Positions 25,776 to 32,998 of a stretch of 64,000 nt of DNA are shown piece by piece. The DNA lies in contig CAYTHO010000002.1 in assembly GCA_964437595.1 (NCBI GenBank), positions 1-64,000 on the forward strand, given 5' to 3'. A program made the translations under genes and the position numbers. This stretch comes from DSYU01 sp964437595. Its GTDB lineage: Bacteria > Chloroflexota > Anaerolineae > Anaerolineales > Anaerolineaceae. Numbering within the stretch: position 1 is the first letter of the stretch; each line of letters starts with the position of its first letter. Below the pieces are notes generated by a model. It was given only the letters and a program-made list of their open reading frames with translations, did not search any database and was not told where the DNA came from.

Positions 25776-26093
25776 ATGAGAATTCAAAATCAGGAAGCCA
25801 AAGAAAAGTTGATCCAGCGCCTGCGCCGGGTGGAAGGACAGATCCGAGGGGTAGAGAGTATGCTGGATGAAGAGCGCGACTGCCAGGAGATTCTGCAGCA
25901 GCTTTCGGCCATCCGTTCGGCGGTGCAGAGCGCAAGTCGAATCTTCCTCCAGGAATACGCGACAGCCTGCCTGGTAGAACTAGATCAAGATGAATCTGCT
26001 CTTGGAGACAAAGCAGAAAATAAAGGCAACGCGCGCGAAAAGCGCGAAAAAATGATCCGGGATATGATTACGCTGCTCGATAAAGCGCCTTAA
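25776..26093 (+). CDS. DUF156 family repressor, CsoR/CstR-like
   Basis: A 105-residue, all-helical repressor (RLRRVEGQIRGVESMLDEERDCQEILQQ region). In copper-sensing CsoR the ligands are Cys36, His61 and Cys65; here Cys36 and Cys65 are present but position 61 is Tyr. Loss of the His with both Cys kept is the pattern of the persulfide sensor CstR, so I infer a reactive-sulfur sensor rather than a copper sensor. It lies in an operon with FmdB and OsmC and downstream of a matching G-tract operator, implying autoregulation. The C-terminal ~25 residues are charged and longer than in the shortest family members. Confidence 0.88.
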   Translation: MRIQNQEAKEKLIQRLRRVEGQIRGVESMLDEERDCQEILQQLSAIRSAVQSASRIFLQEYATACLVELDQDESALGDKAENKGNAREKREKMIRDMITLLDKAP

Positions 26094-26117
26094 GGCGCAT
26101 CTGGCGAAAGGAACACC

Positions 26118-26540
26118 ATGGGAACCACAACGATTAAATGGATTGGCGGACAGCGATACATAGGCATAGACAGCACCTCACACTCAGTTGTTCTTTCCAG
26201 CACCGGAGAAGGCGTGGGCTTAAAACCATCGGACCTGCTGCCCATTGCTCTCGCATCCTGCACATCGGTAGATTTCGTGGAAATTCTCAAAAAGAAGCGC
26301 ATGCCGCTCTCTCTTCTCGAAATCAGCTCGAGCTCTGAACAAGACGAAAATCCTCCGTGGACCTTCCGAAAGATTCATCTGCATTTCCGCGTTGCGGGAA
26401 AGGGCCTGACTGAGAAAGCAGTTGAACAGGCAATCCATCTGGCGGAGGAAAAATACTGCTCGATCGCCGCGACGATCCGCGCCACAACAGAGATCACCAC
26501 CGACTTCGAGATCATCCAACATTTGGAAAATAACGGCTAA
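26118..26540 (+). CDS. OsmC-family protein
   Basis: A 140-residue OsmC/Ohr-fold protein. The two characteristic cysteines are Cys48 (ALASCTSVD) and Cys114 (EEKYCSIAATIR), as in thiol peroxidases of this fold. The short form resembles the YhfA-like branch. It would reduce organic hydroperoxides or act on sulfur species; its co-transcription with a CstR-like repressor favours a thiol or sulfane-sulfur role. A strong terminator follows. Confidence 0.9.
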   Translation: MGTTTIKWIGGQRYIGIDSTSHSVVLSSTGEGVGLKPSDLLPIALASCTSVDFVEILKKKRMPLSLLEISSSSEQDENPPWTFRKIHLHFRVAGKGLTEKAVEQAIHLAEEKYCSIAATIRATTEITTDFEIIQHLENNG

Positions 26541-26580
26541 AGGACTGCCCTACTCAGGTCTGGTCAGTGATAAAAGATAA

Positions 26581-26609
26581 GGGCACAGTGTTTTACTGTG
26601 CCCTTTTTT
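26581..26609 (+). terminator. Strong intrinsic terminator of the osmC operon
   Basis: A perfect 9-bp stem GGGCACAGT / ACTGTGCCC with a GTTTT loop and a T6 tail, 41 nt after the OsmC stop. Confidence 0.93.
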
Positions 26610-26635
26610 GCGGATTTTTCAGATTGTATTGATCG

Positions 26636-27349
26636 CTAGAAAGCCATATCCGGCTTCCAGATTTCCCAAACTTTTCCAACCAATTTTGGCCCAGGGGTCA
26701 GGGTAGGTTTGCCCGGCTGCCAGCCCGACGGCGTTACTTCACCAGTCTTCATTACATGCTGGAAAGCCTTCACCTGCCGGAGTAACTCTGACACATTGCG
26801 GCCCACTTCTGGGGTCAGTACTTCCATGGCACGGATGACAAAATCGGGGTCAATGATAAAGCGCCCGCGGATATCCACCCCGGCGTCCTCATCATATACT
26901 CCATATGCTGAACCAACGCGCCCGCCAGCATCCGATAACAGCGGAAATGGCACTCCATTGGGAACCATCTTAGACAGCTCTTCTTCCTGCCAGATTTTAT
27001 GCGAGAAGCGGCTGTCTGTACTCATGGCTAAAATTTCGACACCCAGTGCTTTGAATTCTTCGTATTTGACGGCAACTGCCGACAATTCGGTCGGTCAAAC
27101 AAAGGTGAAATCACCGGGGTAGAAACATATAACGATCCATTTGCCCTTGTAATCGGACAATCTAACGTTCTTAAAGCCGCCTTCATAATAGGCGCTCAGC
27201 TCAAAGTCTGGTGCCGGTTTACCAACACGCGCAAGCATTTTCGGTGCCTCCTTTTGAGTCGCAACTGGGGTTCCACCACTGGAACTTGCTTTTTCCTCCG
27301 TGATGGGGCCCTTTGAAGGTTTGACACACCCATCTTTTGGATCTGCCAT
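26636..27349 (-). CDS. Selenocysteine-containing peroxiredoxin (in-frame TGA at the peroxidatic position)
   Basis: A 237-residue AhpC/Prx-family protein if the TGA at 27095-27097 is decoded. The frame before it reads FYPGDFTFV and after it PTELSAVAVKYEEF, so the TGA falls exactly on the peroxidatic Cys of the PxxxTxxC motif (residue 85). Both sides remain in one frame and are well conserved, which speaks against a pseudogene. The start at 27349 has AGGAG upstream. After residue 85 there is no Cys: the place of the usual resolving Cys near the C-terminus reads EVTPSGWQPG. It would be a 1-Sec enzyme needing an external thiol, or using Cys8 or Cys75. Reduction of peroxides in the cytoplasm is expected. 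It is independent of the convergent OsmC operon. Confidence 0.85.
27065..27099 (-). promoter_or_regulatory. Candidate bacterial SECIS element
   Basis: On the minus strand TTTGA (which contains the TGA) can pair with TCAAA, and further in CGGC-AGTT-GCCG forms an apical hairpin. The loop starts 17 nt after the TGA and has G at its second position, within the 16-37 nt and early-G pattern described for bacterial SECIS elements. A competing hairpin CCGAC-CGAATT-GTCGG directly after the TGA is also possible. Confidence 0.6.
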
Positions 27350-27498
27350 ATGAAGCTCCTTTCTTGAATGGATTTTGAGAGAATGATCAAACAATCTGTT
27401 CACATAATTGTATATACTTTTGTGAATTTGTGCATTCATTCCTGAGATGACATCTTTCACCAGGATATTAAGAAGGTGTCATGTAATTGATAATCACT

Positions 27499-28881
27499 TT
27501 ACTGGGTTATTTCTATGCTTTGGCCGTATAGAAAATCCTTAACTTGACCAGCCAGGTCGGCTCCGCCGGCTTTTTCAACGACGCGCATAAAATCCTTCGA
27601 AGAAACGGTTTTCCGCAGGTTATAGAGATCGAGCCAAAGCGCATCCAGTGAGGATCCTTTCGCTTGCAGACGCCTGTCCAGGTGATAAGCCAGGAATGCT
27701 CCACCAGAGTAAACCGCCTCATAAGCATCGCGGTTATTTTTTCGCACCAGTTCATTCGATGCATCAATCAAATTGACCGCTCTGGGAATGCCGTTCTCCC
27801 AAAGCCGGTAAGCAAATTTTTCGGTTTCTTCCAAGAATTCTTCTTCAGTCCAAACCCCTGCAGCATATGCGCTCTTCGCAGCGTAGTACGTGGTAAAACC
27901 TTCTTTCAGCCAGTTCGCATCTGGCGTCGTTGCAATGGTAGAACCATTCCACCAATGAAACATTTCATGCGCGATAATATTTACCCGGTCATCTACCACC
28001 AGGCTGCCCATCCCAGATGCGCCGCCGTGTATAGACTCGACTGGCACAATGGTCATCGACCAGTAGCAGGAATTTGAAACCGGCGAGAAACCCACCATTT
28101 TCTGCATCGTTTCGAAGAGAACTGGAACCTGCCGTCCCAAGGTGACGCTTCGTTCCTCTGGAAGCCCTTCATAAACACCCAACAGCAGCGGCGTACCGTC
28201 TAAGGTAAGATCTTGAACGGCAAATGGGCCGAAGCCAAAATATGCATTCCGTAAGCCAGCAACCGGAGTGACAATTTTTTCCGACCCAAACGGGGAAATC
28301 ATCGCCCACCCCTGCGGTAGCAATACTTCCGCATCCGCAAAACCCGACTCCATGCCCTGATCGTCAAAATCCGCCTGAATTATTTCATCGATGGAGAGCG
28401 TGGTATACAGTGTGACCATACCGCGGATGTATGCAAAATCAGCGCCAAGGTAGCTCCGCGGAGATTGGGAACCCTTCATCCATAAAGGATCAACCTGGTA
28501 TGAAATTGTCAGCGGCTCACGGCTGAAACCATTCCAGAGACGGATCACATCAGGGTATACAGGCAAAGTCTGCCAATGGGGTATCGGGCGGCCAGCGCGT
28601 TCGGCGGTAAAGCTGGTGACGCGCTCCCTGCCATCTTGCACGGGCTCTCTTAAATAAAGGTCCAGAAATGGCGATGGACTGGGCTCTATAATCAAATTAA
28701 CGGAGACGGTGCTTGTCTCGCTTGAGGAGACATGCGATGGATCAGGCAGGCTGATCGAATAATACAAGTGCGTTTGCGCACTACTGGCGCCGCTGAACAG
28801 ATAAACGGCGCCCAAAGCCATGAGCATAAGAAGAACACCAAAGAAAATACCGAGGAATCGAAGAATACGGCGGTTAATCAT
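27499..28881 (-). CDS. Membrane-anchored gluzincin (M1/M61-like) metallopeptidase
   Basis: A 460-residue protein with an N-terminal membrane anchor (about residues 8-30). The zinc-binding HEMFH is at residues 305-309, with the third ligand Glu327 in WLKEGFTTYYA, as in M1/M61 aminopeptidases. A beta-rich N-terminal domain (about 40-290) and a helical C-terminal domain surround it, and GGASGMGSL takes the place of the M1 GAMEN-like substrate loop. The active site should face outward. The family assignment between M1 and M61 is not firm. It lies upstream of the Sec-peroxiredoxin on the same strand, with a 149-nt gap. Confidence 0.8.
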   Translation of the reverse strand: MINRRILRFLGIFFGVLLMLMALGAVYLFSGASSAQTHLYYSISLPDPSHVSSSETSTVSVNLIIEPSPSPFLDLYLREPVQDGRERVTSFTAERAGRPIPHWQTLPVYPDVIRLWNGFSREPLTISYQVDPLWMKGSQSPRSYLGADFAYIRGMVTLYTTLSIDEIIQADFDDQGMESGFADAEVLLPQGWAMISPFGSEKIVTPVAGLRNAYFGFGPFAVQDLTLDGTPLLLGVYEGLPEERSVTLGRQVPVLFETMQKMVGFSPVSNSCYWSMTIVPVESIHGGASGMGSLVVDDRVNIIAHEMFHWWNGSTIATTPDANWLKEGFTTYYAAKSAYAAGVWTEEEFLEETEKFAYRLWENGIPRAVNLIDASNELVRKNNRDAYEAVYSGGAFLAYHLDRRLQAKGSSLDALWLDLYNLRKTVSSKDFMRVVEKAGGADLAGQVKDFLYGQSIEITQ

Positions 28882-29036
28882 CTTGTTCTTGGGAATCCTT
28901 ATTGGGCAAGATCTACGGCTGTTGATTTTATCATAAGTGACCAGGCGGATAATTTCACTGGCGCCACTGAATCACCAGCGCGTTTTCGCGGTATGATACT
29001 GCTGATAAGCAGTTCAAGCGCACGAGGAGTCACGTA

Positions 29037-29690
29037 ATGCAGATTCATCCCTTACCTACCGGGTTCGGACTGGGGTTCTTGTTGGAGGAACAACATGGGC
29101 TTTTTCTGATCGACTGCGGTTCACCCGGCATGCATAGGCCAGTGATTGAAAAAATGAAAAGGCTTCGCCGCAGCGATTTGAAGTTAATCTGGATCACCCA
29201 TGCGCATTACGATCATTACGGAAGCGCCGCTGCCCTGCGAGAGCTTACTGGGGCAAAGATTGGAGCGCATGCCCTTGATGCTTCTTACATAGAAAGCGGG
29301 CAGTCTCCGCTCGGTACAGCTCGCCGGTTCGGTTACATTTACCCTATACTACAACCTATGCTGAACAGGATCTGGACCCTAACGCCAACGCCTGTGGATT
29401 TCACACTCGATGATGGCGAGACACTCGAGAGATACGATCTAGAGGCTGCCATCCTGCATACCCCTGGCCACACGCCCGGCCATACCTGCGTGCTGCTGGA
29501 AAACGGAACAGCATTCGCCGCCGACCTGATTGCTCGCTCGCCTTATCCCAGGCTGCAGGATTTACTGGCAACAGATTGGAACCAGCTGCCTGACAGCCTG
29601 TCACGACTAAAAGATGCCAGGCCACAATGGATCTACACCGGTCACTCAAGCCGGGCAATGCCTGGGGAGTCTTTGCAGAATTTTTTTTAG
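29037..29690 (+). CDS. MBL-fold metallo-hydrolase
   Basis: A 217-residue metallo-beta-lactamase-fold protein. The metal motif THAHYDHYGSAAAL (HxHxDH), HTPGHTPGHT and the final YTGHSS supply the ligands for two metals. GAGGAG lies before the ATG. The substrate is unknown: relatives include glyoxalase II-like and lactonase-like enzymes. It ends 8 nt from the convergent UPF0210 gene. Confidence 0.88.
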   Translation: MQIHPLPTGFGLGFLLEEQHGLFLIDCGSPGMHRPVIEKMKRLRRSDLKLIWITHAHYDHYGSAAALRELTGAKIGAHALDASYIESGQSPLGTARRFGYIYPILQPMLNRIWTLTPTPVDFTLDDGETLERYDLEAAILHTPGHTPGHTCVLLENGTAFAADLIARSPYPRLQDLLATDWNQLPDSLSRLKDARPQWIYTGHSSRAMPGESLQNFF

Positions 29691-29698
29691 GGCTTGTA

Positions 29699-31078
29699 TT
29701 AATTTCGCAAGCTGTGAATGGGAGCGGGGATTTTTCCGCCAAAGCTGACAAAACGCGTAGATTTGCCCACATTGCGCACGGGCGCAATGGCGCTTTCGCC
29801 AAACAGCCCACCAAAAGAGACAAAATCGCCCGCTTCCTTACCCGGCACTGGTATCAGGCGCACCGCGGTGGTTTTCCCGTTAATCAGCCCGATGACCATC
29901 TCATCGGCGATCATCGCCGCAATCGTCCCTGCATCAACACTGCCAGGGATAGCGATCATATCCAGGCCAACCGAACACACGCTGGTCATAGCTTCCAGCT
30001 TCTCCAGGCCCAGGGAACCGTCACGCACAGCGCCGGCCAATACCTGATCTTCACACACAGGGATGAACGCACCGCTTAAGCCGCCCACACTCTGACTGGC
30101 AAAAGCACCACCTTTTTTCACCGCATCATTCAACAGCGCAAGGATGGCTGTTGAGCCCGGCGCTCCGACCACATCAACTCCCAGGACCTGGATGATCTCT
30201 CCTACACTGTCACCCACATTGGGAGTGGGAGCAAGGGAAAGATCGACAACGCCAAAGGGGATGTTAAGCTCCCGGGCCACCTGGCGCCCAATGAGCTCGC
30301 CGCAGCGAGTGACGCGGAAAGCCGTTCGTTTGATTTCTTCCGCCAGGTCATGCAGTCCCAGGTTTTCACCACCGGCCTGTTTGATTTTACGTTCCAACGC
30401 GCGAGCGATCACGCCTGGCCCGCTGACGCCAACATTAATTACCACTTCATGCTGGTCAAGACCATGCATAGCGCCTGCCATGAATGGATTATCGCCGGGT
30501 TGGTTGGTGAATACAACAAACTTTGCCGCTGCAAAGCCGCCTTGCTCCGCACTCTGCTCGGCCAGGTCTTTAATCACCTGACCAACCAGTACCACTGCAT
30601 CCATGTTAATTCCAGAACGCGTGGTGCCAACATTCACTGACCCACACACTTTTTGCGTGCTGGTCAGGGCATCCGGAATTGCGGCAATCAGATGGCGATC
30701 CCCCTGGGTAATGCCATTGGCTACATCCGCGGAGAACCCACCCAAGAAATCTACACCCACACTGCGAGCGGCTTCATCCAGGGCGTGCGCAACAGCCACA
30801 AAGCCCTGTGAATCGAAGCCGGCGCCAACAACCGCAATAGGCGTAACTGCGATACGCTTATTGACTACCGGAATAGCATATTCGCTGCTGATCGCCTCGC
30901 AAACACCCACCAGGCGACCAGCATGGTGCTGGATCTTCTCCTTTATGGCCTGACACGTGGCGCTTAAATCCGCGCGGCGGCAGTCGAGCAAGCTGATGCC
31001 CATGGTTACGGTGCGTACATCCAGATTTTCTTTCTGGATCATATCAACGGTATTGAGTATTTCATCCGAGCGCAGCAT
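29699..31078 (-). CDS. UPF0210 (PFL/DUF711) family protein
   Basis: A 459-residue conserved protein of unknown activity, related to glycyl-radical enzyme folds but without the radical glycine loop. It starts MLRSDEILNTVDMIQKENLDVRTVTMGISLLDC and carries the usual VGAGFDS, FLGGFSADVANG and GIAVDLSLAPTP-like segments (here FGVVDLSLAPTPNVGDSVGEI). It lies 14 nt downstream of an ACT-domain gene, the widely conserved pairing of UPF0237 with UPF0210. The role of the pair is not known. Confidence 0.92.
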   Translation of the reverse strand: MLRSDEILNTVDMIQKENLDVRTVTMGISLLDCRRADLSATCQAIKEKIQHHAGRLVGVCEAISSEYAIPVVNKRIAVTPIAVVGAGFDSQGFVAVAHALDEAARSVGVDFLGGFSADVANGITQGDRHLIAAIPDALTSTQKVCGSVNVGTTRSGINMDAVVLVGQVIKDLAEQSAEQGGFAAAKFVVFTNQPGDNPFMAGAMHGLDQHEVVINVGVSGPGVIARALERKIKQAGGENLGLHDLAEEIKRTAFRVTRCGELIGRQVARELNIPFGVVDLSLAPTPNVGDSVGEIIQVLGVDVVGAPGSTAILALLNDAVKKGGAFASQSVGGLSGAFIPVCEDQVLAGAVRDGSLGLEKLEAMTSVCSVGLDMIAIPGSVDAGTIAAMIADEMVIGLINGKTTAVRLIPVPGKEAGDFVSFGGLFGESAIAPVRNVGKSTRFVSFGGKIPAPIHSLRN

Positions 31079-31092
31079 GGTGATCCTCCCTT

Positions 31093-31689
31093 TTAGCGTA
31101 CCGGTAAATTTACTTCATTAACGGCTTTAAAAATATCATAGTGCTGTAACACAATTTTTAAGCCTTTTGACTGGGCGAAATGCTGCAAATCACGGCGTAC
31201 ATCTGCAATGGACGCACACTGGGTCAGGTCCACCAGTAGGATCATGATGTACTCACCGCTGGTAGCTGTGGTGGAAAGATCGAGGATATTGATGTTGTGA
31301 GAAACACAGAATGAAGTCACCATGGCGACAAAACCCACCTGGTCGGAGCCGGTGGCAGTCAGGACGTAGGCATTATCCGGGCGAGGCGTATAGACTTCTA
31401 CTGCCGCTGGTTCCACTTTCTTCACTGCAGCATCAATAGCAGTTTCACTATGCGCATCTACTTCTGCCAGTTTCCGTTCGATATCCCGTTGGGTAACCCC
31501 GGCAGGAAAGGCAGCCAGCAGGATCATGGTGAAGTAGCCGCACAATACGCTCTGTCGCGTATCGGCAATATTGCCCTGCAACTCACTGATTGCTTTTGAG
31601 ACTTCAAAGATAATCCCAATGCGATCACGCGACATTATCGAAATAACATATTCCGATTGTGGTGAATCAACTTCTTTCATTTCAGCCAT
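31093..31689 (-). CDS. ACT-domain protein, UPF0237-like tandem ACT form
   Basis: A 198-residue protein with two ACT domains: one at about residues 12-85 (YVISIMSRDRIGIIFEVSKAI, then GNIADTRQSV) and one at about 105-180 (AYVLTATGSDQVGFVAMVTSF, then NINILDLSTT). The common UPF0237 protein has one ACT domain, so this is a double form. ACT domains bind amino acids. I place the start at the ATG at 31689 with AGGT eight nt upstream. It is the first gene of the pair with UPF0210. Confidence 0.87.
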   Translation of the reverse strand: MAEMKEVDSPQSEYVISIMSRDRIGIIFEVSKAISELQGNIADTRQSVLCGYFTMILLAAFPAGVTQRDIERKLAEVDAHSETAIDAAVKKVEPAAVEVYTPRPDNAYVLTATGSDQVGFVAMVTSFCVSHNINILDLSTTATSGEYIMILLVDLTQCASIADVRRDLQHFAQSKGLKIVLQHYDIFKAVNEVNLPVR

Positions 31690-31780
31690 AGGAGTACCTG
31701 TAACCAAAAGTCGGGTGGTTTATAGATGGGGGTAAGTTTACCACGGTGAAGAGAAAACAACCCGCCAGAGCCAGAACAAT

Positions 31781-31789
31781 TGATATAAT
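31781..31789 (+). promoter_or_regulatory. Extended -10 promoter element of the thioesterase gene
   Basis: TGATATAAT: perfect TATAAT at 31784-31789 with TG one base before it. No good -35 is seen. It lies 41 nt upstream of the thioesterase start. Confidence 0.5.
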
Positions 31790-31829
31790 CCTGGTTATGT
31801 TTCTCGTAGGGGAAAATTGGGAAGCTTAC

Positions 31830-32615
31830 ATGGATCATAGCGAAAACACGGAGAATCACCGCATGGCTGATGATTGGGTAATTACACCACGTCCAAACAC
31901 GCAAGCGCGATTACGCCTGTTCTGTTTTCACTCTGCGGGCAGCGGCGCTTCCATGTTTGTACCCTGGGTAGCACATCTGCCAGGAGACATAGAACTGAAT
32001 GCCGTTCAACTGCCTGGCCGCGAGAACCGCCACAAAGAACCACCGTACAAGCGGATGGAGCCTTTAATCAACGCACTAGATGATGCGGTATTTCCCCTGC
32101 TTGACCGCCCTTTTGCGATCTTTGGCCTATCCCTGGGGGCATTGGTCGGGTTCGAGTTTGCGCGCAAGCTGCGCCAGTCCTATGGAATTGAGCCGGTCCA
32201 TTTCTTTGCAGCCAGCCGCCGCGCTCCACAGACTCCAGATCGGTTACCTCTGATCTCCCACCTGCCAGACGCAGAATTACTGGACGCCATACAGGATCGC
32301 TATCAAAGCATCCCCGAAGTAATCTGGAAAGATAGTGAGTTAAAACAGCTCTTCCTGCCATTACTTCGAGCAGATTTTACGCTATTGGAAACCTATAGTT
32401 ATTCTGATGATGCGCCAATGAATTGTCCCCTATCCGTGCTGTATGGCGAGGAGGATAAAACAATCAATACCGATGACATTAATGGCTGGAGGGCGCACAC
32501 TCACGCACAATACACTCAGCATGCGTTTTCTGGCGGACATTTCTTCCTGGCTAACAAGAGTGCTGACACGATTCACTTTTTAGTGAGACAAGGATTGGCA
32601 GACAAAGGTCATTAA
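31830..32615 (+). CDS. Type II thioesterase of the polyketide cluster
   Basis: A 261-residue alpha/beta hydrolase of the GrsT/TesA (TEII) family. LFCFHSAGSGASMF near the N-terminus, FGLSLGALVGFEFA with nucleophile Ser101, LYGEEDK with the likely Asp, and GGHFF with His237 form the catalytic triad. Such enzymes remove stalled or wrong acyl groups from PKS carrier domains, and some release products. The start at 31830 has GGGAAG six to eight nt upstream. It is the first gene of the PKS region on the plus strand, but a 383-nt gap with separate promoters lies between it and PKS1. Confidence 0.92.
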   Translation: MDHSENTENHRMADDWVITPRPNTQARLRLFCFHSAGSGASMFVPWVAHLPGDIELNAVQLPGRENRHKEPPYKRMEPLINALDDAVFPLLDRPFAIFGLSLGALVGFEFARKLRQSYGIEPVHFFAASRRAPQTPDRLPLISHLPDAELLDAIQDRYQSIPEVIWKDSELKQLFLPLLRADFTLLETYSYSDDAPMNCPLSVLYGEEDKTINTDDINGWRAHTHAQYTQHAFSGGHFFLANKSADTIHFLVRQGLADKGH

Positions 32616-32631
32616 TTTTTGACAAATAGGG

Positions 32632-32659
32632 TTGATTTTTATCTGTTTTATGCTAAGAT
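32632..32659 (+). promoter_or_regulatory. PKS operon promoter P1
   Basis: TTGATT at 32632-32637 and TAAGAT at 32654-32659 with a 16-nt spacer and TGC before the -10. Confidence 0.5.
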
Positions 32660-32676
32660 GTTCATACTGTGTACGA

Positions 32677-32705
32677 TTGACATTCATCTTTATTGTCTGT
32701 ATTAT
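32677..32705 (+). promoter_or_regulatory. PKS operon promoter P2
   Basis: TTGACA at 32677-32682 and TATTAT at 32700-32705 with a 17-nt spacer. This is close to consensus; transcription would begin near 32712. Confidence 0.72.
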
Positions 32706-32712
32706 ATAGGGG

Positions 32713-32998
32713 GGCATTTTTAGACTTGGCTTCAAACGTTGTTACTATTCTTACGATTCGGAAAAGAAAGAAACGATACGTTTCTTGCCTGGCTTGTCTG
32801 AACTCCATTTAGACCATCCCAAAGCAAGACTTGATAATTGCCACTCCCCCAGTATCACTGGGTTTGTTTAGCGAATTGGTAAAACCAATTTGCCAGCAAA
32901 GTATAGTTGAGTTCAAGCAAGAGGATGATAACAACCGCAATTTTGTTCGCAAACGGGCTGTTTTTTTTGTAATCTTTGATTAAAAAATTTGGGGGCAT
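32713..32998 (+). promoter_or_regulatory. Long structured 5' leader of the PKS operon
   Basis: About 285 nt without a convincing gene between P2 and the PKS1 start. Three hairpins are visible by eye: AAGAAACG-ATA-CGTTTCTT (32768-32786); GCGAATTGGT-AAA-ACCAATTTGC (32871-32893, one G-U pair); and CCG-caat-TTTG-TTCG-CAAA-CGG (32935-32956), which has a UUCG tetraloop and is followed after GCTG by eight T (32961-32968), like a terminator. The T-run lies 31 nt before the ATG. A regulatory leader or attenuator is plausible. I do not recognise a known riboswitch class. Confidence 0.55.

Noticed and set aside
25203..25787. 194-codon minus-strand open frame
   Set aside because: It overlaps the winged-helix gene in another frame and the FmdB gene antisense; its product has no recognisable domain.
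27095..27460. Reading the peroxiredoxin as two broken fragments (pseudogene)
   Set aside because: The single interruption is a TGA exactly at the peroxidatic Cys, with intact sequence on both sides and a SECIS-like hairpin; random decay would not be so placed.
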